A stretch of DNA of 64,000 nucleotides from an uncultured Prevotellaceae bacterium. Its GTDB lineage: Bacteria; Bacteroidota; Bacteroidia; Bacteroidales; Bacteroidaceae. The stretch spans positions 26,867 to 90,866 of the forward strand of contig CACZVN010000012.1 in assembly GCA_902784615.1 (NCBI GenBank), read 5' to 3'. Position 1 is the stretch's first letter. Every line of letters starts with the position of its first letter. The position numbers and the translations under genes were made by a program. Under the pieces are notes generated by a model, which was not told where the DNA came from, did not search any database, and saw only the letters and a list, made by a program, of their open reading frames with translations. This document shows positions 24,957-33,847 of this stretch, piece by piece.

Positions 24957-26279
24957 TTACTCTTCTATTTCCCAGTTCTCGTCGTCCTCAAAGTTTATAT
25001 TCCAGATAGTACAGCAGTACTTCACGAAGGGCGACGGCATATTGCTGATGCCCTCGATGGCGCTGACGTAGGCACCCTCCACCTTATTATTAACGGCATC
25101 CTGCTTCACACTGGCAAAGAAGGTATGGAAACTGTACTTGTTGGCCTTCTTGTCGGTAGAGCCGAGCCATATATTGCGGATGGAACGGATGTTGTCGCGG
25201 AAGTCAGCGATAGAGTTGTAACTGTAAGGCGACTCCACATACGACACATCGCCGGCAGAGAACGGGTTGGCAATCTTTGCAGTGCCCACCTCGTTGGCGA
25301 TGGCCAGACAACTACCCTCATCGTCGGAGAGAACCTGGGCAATGGCGTCCTTCAGCGTTGGGAAACTGCTGTTGGAACCAGCAACGCCAGCGTTAATGAG
25401 GTTGTCGCCGAAAGAGAGGCCCTTCTCGGTCTGATAATCGAGACCAGCCTCCTTCACCACAGTCATACGACTGGCATCCTTACCGCCATCCCATGCACAC
25501 TGCAACTGAAAGGTGCGCTGCTTGAGCAGGGTGCAGATGGTCTGGGCGTAAGCCAACTCCTGTTCGCCAGAGACATTCTCGAAATTCTTGTAGGTATCAT
25601 TGCCCTTCAACTCGGCAACCTTACGTGGCTGACCATCGCGGAAGAGGATGAACTCGAGCGCGTGGAAACCGAGGATGGTAGCATCGTCGAGCATCTCGTC
25701 GTTCATACCATTATTAAAATAATTGAGCAACAGCGAGCGGTTCAAAGGCCATGAGTCGATGGTAGGATCGACATCGAAATCAGAGGCGGCACCACCAAGG
25801 AATGCTTCACTCTGTTCCCAATACATACGGGCAGCCTTGAAGTCACGGCAAGCCTCGTCGATCTGGGCCTGAGTGATCGTACTGGTGGTCAGACCGTGCA
25901 ACGTCTTCTCAAGCGCCTCGGTGTTATCAGCCAACTTGGTGTAAGTGGGAACAATCACATTGTTGACCAGATTTTTCAGCACCTCGCGGAGATAAGTCTC
26001 CTGAGTCTCAGAAAGTTTGGCATTGCCGATGATGGCGTTAGCAGCCTCGAGTTGGCTGACGATTTCAGCGCAACCGTCAATAGCCACCTCGCCAAACGAC
26101 TTCACCGAATAATTGGCTGCGGTGGTATTCAGGTCGTAGTTGTCCTCATCGACAATGGGTGTCGTTTCGGTTACACTGAACGCTGTCTCATCGTTGTTCT
26201 TGTCGTCATCACTACTGCATGCTGTGAATGTCATTGCACCCATTATGAGTGCCATTGACAGAATAAATTTCTTTTTCAT
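24957..26279 (-). CDS. Imelysin-family (M75-like) lipoprotein
   Basis: 440 residues with lipobox FTACSSDDD. The imelysin signature GFHALEFILFRDGQPRKV (GxHxxE) is near residue 200. Imelysin proteins are exported, helical and iron-regulated; whether they bind iron or act as peptidases is unsettled. Followed 3 bp later by the di-haem gene and preceded by the porin gene. Confidence 0.9.
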   Translation of the reverse strand: MKKKFILSMALIMGAMTFTACSSDDDKNNDETAFSVTETTPIVDEDNYDLNTTAANYSVKSFGEVAIDGCAEIVSQLEAANAIIGNAKLSETQETYLREVLKNLVNNVIVPTYTKLADNTEALEKTLHGLTTSTITQAQIDEACRDFKAARMYWEQSEAFLGGAASDFDVDPTIDSWPLNRSLLLNYFNNGMNDEMLDDATILGFHALEFILFRDGQPRKVAELKGNDTYKNFENVSGEQELAYAQTICTLLKQRTFQLQCAWDGGKDASRMTVVKEAGLDYQTEKGLSFGDNLINAGVAGSNSSFPTLKDAIAQVLSDDEGSCLAIANEVGTAKIANPFSAGDVSYVESPYSYNSIADFRDNIRSIRNIWLGSTDKKANKYSFHTFFASVKQDAVNNKVEGAYVSAIEGISNMPSPFVKYCCTIWNINFEDDENWEIEE

Positions 26280-26312
26280 CTTTACGTTATATTTTAATGT
26301 TTAATCTTTAAT

Positions 26313-27614
26313 CTACAAGAAGAATCCCTCGTATGTCACACCGATGCTGACAGAAGGCTCGTTGTTGTACTGGCTCTTCAGTAGGCGGTTAGAATACTCG
26401 GCCTTGATAGCAATCTCGGGCACGGGATAGTAGTTCACGCCAAAGGCCATACGCTTTACCTCGGTATAGTCGTAAGCAGTATTCTTGGTATTGCTGGCGT
26501 AGGGGTTGTACTGTTCGTAACGCCCGAAGACGTAGAACTTCTGATCCTGGTTTCGCAAACTGCTTATCTGCGAGAAAGCATCGTAACCAGCCTCGATGCC
26601 CACGGCGTATGCATTCTTGCTGACAAAGGCAGAATGGTGGTAGGGCGACTTCTTGTTAGTACGATTATAAACATACTTCAACTGTTCCGCATCGCCCAGA
26701 TAGCCATAATCGGCTTGTCCACGGATGATCCAGTTGTGTGCATTGTAGGTAAAGTCGAAGGCACCAACAATCACCTGCCCTTTATACTCCGCGTCCACGC
26801 CGTTGGCATTTCTGGGATAGCTATTGCCGATGCTCTCGCCGTAATAGCCACTCAGACCCAGACGAAGACCAGGTATCGAATAGTTATCTAGGCGAAGGGC
26901 TACACCATATTTATTTGCCACCTCGAACTCCAGCGGACTGGCCGTTCCCTTCTTAATCCAGTTTGTGTTGGTAAAGTTGTCGGCATTAAGGCCTGCCAGC
27001 AACTGCGCCTCGTAACGGAACTTCTTATAGCGGCCGAAGAACGATATACCCGTCTGGTGCCATGTACTGGGCAGGATGGTGTTCTCGCCCTCAGGACGAT
27101 AGACAGTAAAGAAGTTCAGCGGTTCGTGGTGAGCATTATTCAAGCCCACTGGCACCACGATATGACCAAATCGGACATTAGCCGCCCGCGAAAAGGTCTT
27201 CTGAATCCAGAACTGCTCCAGTTCTACCTCTCCGCCCTTCTCGGTCTCCTGTTCCCACTCACCGCCTTCCTCATCTTCTTTCTCATAGGCAAGACCAGCG
27301 CCACCGTGTTCGAACTCAATTTCTGTACCCAGCGACCAGCCCTTGCCGAAGTCGTAACCCAGATAGATGACGGCGTGAGGGATGTCGAAACGCCCGTGAC
27401 TGGGGTCATCCTTATGCTCCTCGGGCTGACTGTATCGGCTCACATGATCACTATAAAAATTGCGTGAGTAAGCCACTTCTCCGTAGCCACCCACGCTCAA
27501 CCTATGACCTTTTACATGCTGCATCACGCTATCGGCAGCATTAACCTGCGCCTTTGCATTGGGTGCACAAACAATAGCCCAACAACAAATTACCAACTTA
27601 ACAATCCTACTCAT
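26313..27614 (-). CDS. Outer-membrane porin-like protein, first gene of the imelysin operon
   Basis: 433 residues; signal peptide (IVKLVICCWAIVCAPNAKA), then a barrel beginning HRLSVGGYGEVAYSRNFY and ending EAGFFL-type with an aromatic tail (YEGFFL). Features such as YRPEGENTILPSTWHQTG resemble phosphate-selective porin O/P-type proteins. An acidic loop (EKEDEEGGEWEQETEKGGEV) could bind cations. In this operon it may pass iron or another metal; that is inferred from context. Confidence 0.82.
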   Translation of the reverse strand: MSRIVKLVICCWAIVCAPNAKAQVNAADSVMQHVKGHRLSVGGYGEVAYSRNFYSDHVSRYSQPEEHKDDPSHGRFDIPHAVIYLGYDFGKGWSLGTEIEFEHGGAGLAYEKEDEEGGEWEQETEKGGEVELEQFWIQKTFSRAANVRFGHIVVPVGLNNAHHEPLNFFTVYRPEGENTILPSTWHQTGISFFGRYKKFRYEAQLLAGLNADNFTNTNWIKKGTASPLEFEVANKYGVALRLDNYSIPGLRLGLSGYYGESIGNSYPRNANGVDAEYKGQVIVGAFDFTYNAHNWIIRGQADYGYLGDAEQLKYVYNRTNKKSPYHHSAFVSKNAYAVGIEAGYDAFSQISSLRNQDQKFYVFGRYEQYNPYASNTKNTAYDYTEVKRMAFGVNYYPVPEIAIKAEYSNRLLKSQYNNEPSVSIGVTYEGFFL

Positions 27615-27642
27615 TACTAACTCTTTTTTTCAAATTCGAATG

Positions 27643-27804
27643 CAAAGGTACGGGGATTATGGCGGATAACAAATACCTAAAAATGATGATATAACCCATT
27701 TCAGGCCATTCCAGACGTTCTGATGTTCGAAAATACCTACTAATGATTATTGCACAGGTCGGAAAATATGCCTACCTTTGCACCCGATAATCATTTGTAG
27801 GTAT
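27643..27804. promoter_or_regulatory. Divergent promoter with three copies of ATACCTAnnAATGATnAT
   Basis: Minus-strand -7 TACCTTTG at 27643-27650 and plus-strand -7 TACCTTTG at 27773-27780. The element AATACCTAAAAATGATGAT lies at 27671-27690, AATACCTACTAATGATTAT at 27731-27750 (exactly 60 bp later), and an inverted copy at 27787-27804 that includes the ATG of the hemerythrin regulator. The first two cover the expected -33 regions of the two promoters; the third covers the start codon. This suggests control of both directions by one protein, perhaps the hemerythrin-LuxR protein. Confidence 0.7.
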
Positions 27805-28765
27805 GAAGAATCAGAAGATGTATGAGGCGGACGACAAAATGATCTCGCTCATCCGTGATAATTACGACCTGTTGCAGTCGTTGGGCAGTTTCGGCATCAG
27901 CCTAGGATTTGGCGACAAGACTGTACAGGAGACCTGTGAAGACAACGATGTTGATACCTATACGTTCCTCGCGGTGGTGAATTTTGCCATTAACGGATAT
28001 GGAGAGTTTGAGGCCGATGAACAACTCGACGTCCCCACGCTGCTCCACTATCTCGAAGCAAGTCATGCCTATTTCCTCGACTTCCAGTTGCCCTATATCC
28101 GCAGGGAACTATCGGAATCGCTCAACGAAGACGACTCTTTGGCACGTCTCATTCTCCGCTTCTACGACGAATATGCACACGAGATACGTCGTCACATGAA
28201 GTATGAGCAGAAGACGCTATTCCCTTATGTACAGTCGCTGTTGGAAGGCCGTCCAGCCAACGACTACAATGTAGATACTTTTTCGAAACATCATGGTGCT
28301 ACCGACAAGAAACTGCGTGAACTGAAGTTGTTGATTATCAAATACCTGCCTCAGGACGGCCTACACAACAACCAGTTGACCGCCACTCTTCACGACATCT
28401 ACGAGAACGAGGTATGGTTGCGCCAGCACGCCGAGGTGGAGGATCATATCTTTGTGCCCGCTATCCGCCGATTGGAGCAGACCGTCAAGCAAAGCGATGT
28501 CACAAAAAATATATCGGATATGGTCTTCAAAAGCGGCATCGGCCAGAACCCCGAAGCCCTCTCCGACCGCGAGAAGGATGTCATCATCTCCCTCGTTCAG
28601 GGTATGTCAAACAAGGAAATCGCTGATCACCTCTGTATCTCCACTAATACCGTCATCACCCACCGACGCAACATCGCCCGCAAACTGCAGATCCATAGTC
28701 CGGCAGGCCTTACCATCTACGCTATCGTCAACGGACTGGTGGACATCTCTACTGTCAAGATTTGA
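27803..28765 (+). CDS. Hemerythrin-domain LuxR-type transcriptional regulator
   Basis: 320 residues. The first two thirds are a helical hemerythrin-like domain with metal-ligand type residues: LHYLEASHAYFLDF, YDEYAHEIRRHMKYEQKTLFPY, FSKHHGATDKKL and WLRQHAEVEDHIFVPAI. The C-terminal 65 residues are a LuxR helix-turn-helix (LSDREKDVIISLVQGMSNKEIADHL, STNTVITHRRNIARKL). A di-iron or oxygen/NO/iron-sensing regulator is likely. It is divergent from the imelysin operon and shares operator-like repeats with it. Confidence 0.88.
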   Translation: MKNQKMYEADDKMISLIRDNYDLLQSLGSFGISLGFGDKTVQETCEDNDVDTYTFLAVVNFAINGYGEFEADEQLDVPTLLHYLEASHAYFLDFQLPYIRRELSESLNEDDSLARLILRFYDEYAHEIRRHMKYEQKTLFPYVQSLLEGRPANDYNVDTFSKHHGATDKKLRELKLLIIKYLPQDGLHNNQLTATLHDIYENEVWLRQHAEVEDHIFVPAIRRLEQTVKQSDVTKNISDMVFKSGIGQNPEALSDREKDVIISLVQGMSNKEIADHLCISTNTVITHRRNIARKLQIHSPAGLTIYAIVNGLVDISTVKI

Positions 28766-28767
28766 CA

Positions 28768-29408
<641 letters not shown>

Positions 29409-29436
29409 TCAACTATTGTTAATTTTGGTGCAAATA

Positions 29437-29483
29437 TAGCGATAATTCCGTAATTATCACTATCTTTGCCGTTAGTTTTAAGT
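29437..29483 (+). promoter_or_regulatory. Promoter (TATCTTTG at 29461-29468), duplicated at 31102-31149
   Basis: The stretch TAGCGATAATTCCGTAATTA then TCACTATCTTTGCCG recurs at 31102-31149 with only a few changes (-7 at 31126-31133). Here it serves the MBL-fold gene 43 bp downstream. Confidence 0.65.
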
Positions 29484-29510
29484 GTATTTAGGTATTACGC
29501 ATATTTGTAT

Positions 29511-30356
29511 ATGAAACATATCGCCTTTTCGGTATTAGCAGATAATCGCACTCAGAATCCAGCGCTCCAGACGGAGCATGGATTGTCCATCCTGTTAGAA
29601 ACAGATAAGCATCGCATTCTGCTTGACACAGGAGCCAGCGATGTGTTTATCCGCAATGCAGAGGTGATGGGTATCGACCTCAGTACGGTGGATTACGTGT
29701 TTATCTCTCACGGACACAGCGACCATGCAGGAGGGTTAAAGCACTTTATAAATATTAATGAACGTGCTAAGATTATTGTATCACCTGATGCCGTCAGGGG
29801 CAATTTCTTTTCTAAACGGCGATATCAGCATAGCATCACGACGGAGTGGCCAGAGGATATACAAGAGAGGATAATACTTGTTGATGACACTCAGGAAATC
29901 GCCGATGGTCTTCACATCATTGCACACATCTCACACACGCATCCAATGCCTCAAGGCAACCAACATCTGTTTGTGGAAAATGCGAATGGCGAATATATAA
30001 ACGATGATTTCCGTCATGAGCTGGCATTATATACAGACGGATTACTCTTTACGGGTTGCGCTCATAGCGGTTTGGAAAATATACTTGCGGCATGTTCTTT
30101 CCCTGTGAATACTGTTGTCGGAGGTTTCCATCTGCTTGATGACCATGAGACAGAAGAGGAACTTACAGCTTTGGCTCAAAGGCTAAAAGTCAAATATCCC
30201 AATACTCAGTTCTTCACCAGCCATTGCACAGGAGACAAAGTCTTCGCAATTCTGAAGGATGTTATGGGCGACCAGATCCAGCCTTTCTCATGTGGCACGA
30301 ATATAATACTAACAAATAATGCAGATGGCCTATCTGGGCAGCGTGTCAGGACGTGA
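29511..30356 (+). CDS. MBL-fold metallohydrolase
   Basis: 281 residues from ATG 29511. The metallo-beta-lactamase motif FISHGHSDHAGGL (HxHxDH) is near residue 70, with HISHTHPMP, GCAHSGLENIL and VGGFHLLDDHE following. This is the layout of the RibF-P synthase-like/7,8-dihydropterin-linked subgroup. The expected end is at about FSCGTNI; the last 16 residues (ILTNNADGLSGQRVRT) run into flavin-reductase sequence, another junction. It probably still folds. Confidence 0.85.
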   Translation: MKHIAFSVLADNRTQNPALQTEHGLSILLETDKHRILLDTGASDVFIRNAEVMGIDLSTVDYVFISHGHSDHAGGLKHFININERAKIIVSPDAVRGNFFSKRRYQHSITTEWPEDIQERIILVDDTQEIADGLHIIAHISHTHPMPQGNQHLFVENANGEYINDDFRHELALYTDGLLFTGCAHSGLENILAACSFPVNTVVGGFHLLDDHETEEELTALAQRLKVKYPNTQFFTSHCTGDKVFAILKDVMGDQIQPFSCGTNIILTNNADGLSGQRVRT

Positions 30357-30591
30357 CGAGGATAAGATTGCCAAGACTGGCCTCACGCCCGTATATGCAG
30401 ACAACTCCGTATATTTCCAAGAAGCCAAGCTGGTGCTGGTCTGCAAGAAGCTGTATGCTTCAGAGCTTCAGGAAAGCGGCTTCCTCTATCAGGACACCAT
30501 CGATGAGAGTTATCCACAGCGTGACTTCCATACCATGTACGTCGGAAAGATCGAGAAGGTCTTGGTACGCGATGATGAATACTTGGGTTAA
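30319..30591 (+). pseudogene. Flavin reductase (flavoredoxin) C-terminal fragment
   Basis: 90 residues: MQMAYLGSVSGRDEDKIAKT, LVLVCKKLYASELQESGFL and DFHTMYVGKIEKVLVRDD, the C-terminal half of flavoredoxin-like FMN reductases (about 190 residues). The N-terminal FMN-binding half is missing. It overlaps the end of the MBL gene. The 100 bp that follow (30592-30698) contain a further short frame, SIIGGHKQFGEDITLGVERL, of unknown origin. Confidence 0.72.
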
Positions 30592-30698
30592 AGGAGTTTA
30601 AGGAATTGTCAGCATCATTGGTGGCCACAAGCAGTTTGGAGAGGACATCACTCTGGGCGTCGAAAGATTAGAAGATATGCTATAAAGTAGAAATTGAT

Positions 30699-31055
30699 AT
30701 GAACATCGAACAAGTAAGAGAATACACGTTGTCACTCTATGGAGTAACTGAAGATCAGCCATTTGGCGATGACATCATTACCTTCCGTCTGGAAGGCAAG
30801 ATATTCGTCTGCCTTTGGCTTGGCGATGATAAGGATTCTGAGCCCAGACTCGCCCTGAAGTTATCCCCAGAAAGGAATGAGGAACTTCGGGCGCAATTTC
30901 CTGTCGTAACACCAGCCTATCATTGGAACAAAAAGCACTGGAGCGACGTATATTACGACCAGTTGGAAGATACGCAGGTCAAGGATTGGATCAGAGAGTC
31001 CTATCAACTTGTAGCATCCAAGCTCCCAAAGGCTATTCGTCAAAAGTATATTTAA
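30699..31055 (+). CDS. MmcQ/YjbR-family protein
   Basis: 118 residues. Typical YjbR pattern: MNIEQVREYTLSLYGVTEDQ, PFGDDIITFRLEGKIFVCLW, LKLSPERNEELRAQFP and PAYHWNKKHWSDVYYDQ, ending with DWIRESYQLVASKLPK. Function is unproven; a DNA-binding-like fold is known. No operon partner is clear. Confidence 0.9.
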   Translation: MNIEQVREYTLSLYGVTEDQPFGDDIITFRLEGKIFVCLWLGDDKDSEPRLALKLSPERNEELRAQFPVVTPAYHWNKKHWSDVYYDQLEDTQVKDWIRESYQLVASKLPKAIRQKYI

Positions 31056-31101
31056 GAAAACACCCCATCAGTAATTTGTATACACCTTTCGGTAATTTGT
31101 T

Positions 31102-31221
31102 TAGCGAAAATTCCGTGATTATCACTATCTTTGCCGATAGTTTTATTAGTTTTAAATGAATTTGTGAAAAATGAATAAGACAAGACTATGGGTGCTGGCC
31201 GACATCGACATGCCTTCGTAG
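31102..31221 (+). other. Duplicated promoter followed by a 16-codon truncated reading frame
   Basis: Second copy of the 29437 promoter (TATCTTTG at 31126-31133), then ATG 31171 giving MNKTRLWVLADIDMPS and a stop at 31221. The rest to 31325 holds only short frames, such as SLHEKYGLVYAY and a stop. This looks like the 5' end of a deleted gene. Confidence 0.5.
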
Positions 31222-31325
31222 TTTACATGAGAAGTACGGATTGGTATATGCTTATTAAGAACAGAATATGGATAGTTTTACAGCACAACAGGGCCTGACC
31301 CTTCTGTGCTCGCGAAACAAAACAA

Positions 31326-32897
31326 CTACTTGTATTCGTAGAGCTGAATATGCAGGATCTTCCAGTCACCTACGCTGATGCGGGCATGGCGGCCTTGATG
31401 GCTCTGGTCGCCATTGTGACGGCGGAGGTATTGCATCTGCCCTTGATGGTCGATAGTCACTTCATCGACGGAAAGGAGACCGAGACGTTTCCCATTGAAC
31501 ATTGAAGATTGAATATTGAACATTTCGCTGCCGGCTTCTGCAAAACCGTCTTCACCTAATTTCTTCTGTTGTTCCTGCTGCTTCTCTGTACGCGTCTTGA
31601 AGTCAACCACCACACCGCTGCCAGCCAGCAGATAGTCGTATTTGCCCAGTCGGATTAACATAGCTCCACCCTCTGGCCATGTTGAACCGTCAGTAGCACG
31701 AGCATCCCAAGGGAGTGTGAAATAATGGCGGCACGTCATAACCACACCTTCATCATCGATGACGCGCTCTTTATCGTCCTGGTCGAAAAGTAAGCCCCAT
31801 GTATTCTGCGGTTTTACATTGAATACCTGAGACAAGAGTTTATATGCCTGTGTTACCGACTCCGTCTCTTTCGGTGAGGCTTGGTCGATGGCGAAAGGCG
31901 AGAAGCCGAGTGCTTGATGTTCACCGAAGGCATAGAGGGCACGCACTCCACTATTCTCGCAGCAGCGGCTCTCAGGAATAAAGAGGCGGTTCTTCACCTT
32001 TCCTCCGTCTTGTGGTCGTAAAGGCATCGCATATTGCGAAGCCCATGACTTAAAGCCCGTATCATAGATGTCTGGTGCGAGGATATCGATGCTGGGAGCA
32101 CCAGCCTTCCAGATGTCTGCGAGATGTGCCAACGGACCTGCCGACGGGTATTCACCAGGCTTGCGGCCTCGACTGTTCATCGCAGCATTCACATAGAGCG
32201 GCATATCATGGATACGCCTTGCCGCCTTTGCCAGATGTTCCACATATTGGGCATAGTGTAAGGCCATGAACTTCTCGTCGGCATAGTCATCAGTGCCATA
32301 ACGCTCGGCCCACCGTTCTTCCTTATAGGCTTTCTCTGCCAATGGCGAATGGTCGCGGGCCGACTCCAGCATACCTATCTCGTTCTCTATCTGCATCATG
32401 ATGACCACCTCACGCTGCGGATCTTTCTCGGCAATGTGTTGCATCAGCGCAGAGAAGGCCTTCAAGTCGGCCTGCAATACGTTATCGCTGAAACATGAGG
32501 CAATTTCTAACGGTTTCCCCTCTGCCGTCACAGCCCTTGGGAACCGCTTCACGTCACGCTTGAACCACGCAGGCGCATAGCACGACATCGAGTTCTTCCA
32601 TGCACCGAACCACAGCGGAACAATCTTCAGTCCCTGCTGACGGGCCACATCGATGGTGCGATCTACCAGCGTGAAGTCCATCTGACCTTCAGTTGGCTCC
32701 ATTAATTCCCAATAGACAGGCACTAGCACCGTGTTCAATCCCAATGCCTTCATACGGGGCAGAACCTCGTCAATATCACTCACCGATGTAGCTGCCGAGT
32801 TGCTCAACTCGCCACCAAGAATCACGAAGTCGTTTGTCTGCGCATTCACACTGAATGTCACAAACAGACTCATCAGGATGGTTATAACTCTTTTCAT
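31326..32897 (-). CDS. Glycoside hydrolase (GH35/GH42-like, DUF5597-type beta-galactosidase)
   Basis: 523 residues from MKRVITILMSLFVTFSVNAQ (signal peptide). TIM-barrel features: LPRMKALGLNTVLVPVYWEL, QGLKIVPLWFGAWKNSM and MMQIENEIGML with the acid/base Glu (NE), then IDILAPDIYDTGF and RLFIPESRCCENS with the likely nucleophile Glu. The C-terminal domain fits DUF5597. Exported to the periplasm. Residues FNIQSSMFNGK near the C-terminus come from a GAACATTGAAGATTGAAT dispersed repeat (31497-31524). Confidence 0.82.
   Translation of the reverse strand: MKRVITILMSLFVTFSVNAQTNDFVILGGELSNSAATSVSDIDEVLPRMKALGLNTVLVPVYWELMEPTEGQMDFTLVDRTIDVARQQGLKIVPLWFGAWKNSMSCYAPAWFKRDVKRFPRAVTAEGKPLEIASCFSDNVLQADLKAFSALMQHIAEKDPQREVVIMMQIENEIGMLESARDHSPLAEKAYKEERWAERYGTDDYADEKFMALHYAQYVEHLAKAARRIHDMPLYVNAAMNSRGRKPGEYPSAGPLAHLADIWKAGAPSIDILAPDIYDTGFKSWASQYAMPLRPQDGGKVKNRLFIPESRCCENSGVRALYAFGEHQALGFSPFAIDQASPKETESVTQAYKLLSQVFNVKPQNTWGLLFDQDDKERVIDDEGVVMTCRHYFTLPWDARATDGSTWPEGGAMLIRLGKYDYLLAGSGVVVDFKTRTEKQQEQQKKLGEDGFAEAGSEMFNIQSSMFNGKRLGLLSVDEVTIDHQGQMQYLRRHNGDQSHQGRHARISVGDWKILHIQLYEYK
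31495..31525. repeat. Dispersed ATTGAACATTGAAGATTGAA-type repeat inside the glycosidase gene
   Basis: Tandem 9-10-mer of the ATTGAACATT / ATTGAATATT kind, common between Bacteroidales genes, here in frame and encoding FNIQSSMFNG. Confidence 0.6.
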
Positions 32898-32898
32898 T

Positions 32899-33075
32899 TT
32901 AATGATTTGCATGATCGTATTTCCTCTTAAACTGTTTCTGAATTTGTTTCATCCGATAATAAGGAACCATGTGCAGCACATTGAATGTAAGTCTTTTATG
33001 CATCTTCCACTCACTAAGAGCAGTGAACGTGTTGCCACTCTCACGTGGACTTCCGTTTATCAATAGAACCTTCAT
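32899..33075 (-). pseudogene. NADPH-dependent FMN reductase, internally deleted
   Basis: ATG 33075 gives MKVLLINGSPRESGNTFTAL SE, the FMN phosphate-binding start of flavodoxin-like reductases. It then goes straight into WKMHKRLTFNVLHMVPYYRM and KQIQKQFKRKYDHANH. Only 58 residues remain instead of about 180-200, so the middle is gone. A TATATTTG promoter (minus, near 33113-33120) is still present. It overlaps nothing but ends 2 bp before the glycosidase start. Confidence 0.68.
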
Positions 33076-33178
33076 ATAGTCTTCTATTTCTTTAATTTGT
33101 TAAATATGGCTGCAAATATACGAAAAAACGGGGAATTATGTGTACCTTAGGAAATAAAAATGTATGCCTCATATTTGT

Positions 33179-33270
33179 ATCGCGCACGATTTATTGTTAA
33201 ACATGCTTAAAGTTTTGAATAAATCGCTTGCGATATAAAATATTGTTCTTACCTTTGCATCGTGAACGAT
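33179..33270. promoter_or_regulatory. Three ATCGYnnRCGAT dyads and promoter of the gpx-ohrR-like operon
   Basis: ATCGCGCACGAT (33179-33190), ATCGCTTGCGAT (33223-33234) and ATCGTGAACGAT (33259-33270) share inverted arms. The -7 element TACCTTTG is at 33250-33257, so the third dyad covers the transcription start and the second lies near -33. This is a good candidate operator for the MarR/OhrR-type protein encoded two genes down. Confidence 0.65.
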
Positions 33271-33286
33271 ATAAACAAATAAAGAT

Positions 33287-33832
33287 ATGGGTAAGATTTA
33301 TGATTTCAAGGCTCTCACGAGCAAAGGTAAGGAGATAGATTTCTCTCAGTTCGAAGGTAAGGTATTGCTGATTGTGAACACAGCCAGCAAGTGTGGTTTT
33401 ACTCCCCAGTTCGCAGGACTGGAGGAAATGAACCAGAAGTATAAGGACAAGGGACTGGTGATCATCGGTTTCCCCTGCAACCAGTTCAAGGAGCAGGACC
33501 CAGGTTCTGACGGACAGATTGAGGAGTTCTGCCAGCTGAACTACGGCGTAACCTTCCAGATCATGAAGAAGACCGACGTGAATGGCCCTGCCGCAGAACC
33601 CATCTTCGAGTACCTCAAGACACAGGCTCCCACAGAAGAGTATAACGGTCTGAAGGCCAAGGCTGCAAAGACGCTCTTCAAGGCTATCAGTAAGAGCGTG
33701 GAGAAAGACAGCGACATTAAGTGGAACTTCACCAAGTTCCTCATCTCTAAGGACGGTGAGACCATCAAGCGCTATGCTCCCACCACAGAGCCCAAGGATT
33801 TTGAGAAAGACGTAGAGGCAATGCTGGCTTAG
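33287..33832 (+). CDS. Glutathione peroxidase-family (thiol peroxidase) protein
   Basis: 181 residues. Peroxidatic Cys36 in NTASKCGFTPQF (Cys, not Sec), FPCNQFKEQDPGS, and the WNFTKFLISKDG segment with the conserved Trp and Asn. Bacterial members usually use thioredoxin as reductant. It reduces organic hydroperoxides in the cytoplasm. First gene of an operon with a MarR-type regulator 16 bp downstream. Confidence 0.94.
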   Translation: MGKIYDFKALTSKGKEIDFSQFEGKVLLIVNTASKCGFTPQFAGLEEMNQKYKDKGLVIIGFPCNQFKEQDPGSDGQIEEFCQLNYGVTFQIMKKTDVNGPAAEPIFEYLKTQAPTEEYNGLKAKAAKTLFKAISKSVEKDSDIKWNFTKFLISKDGETIKRYAPTTEPKDFEKDVEAMLA

Positions 33833-33847
33833 TTTAGAGTTTAGAGT

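Noticed and set aside
23172-25754. An 860-codon open frame antisense to the di-haem and imelysin genes
   Set aside because: The opposite strand encodes two well-supported proteins with recognisable motifs. The antisense frame has no domain I can recognise and is a codon-usage shadow.
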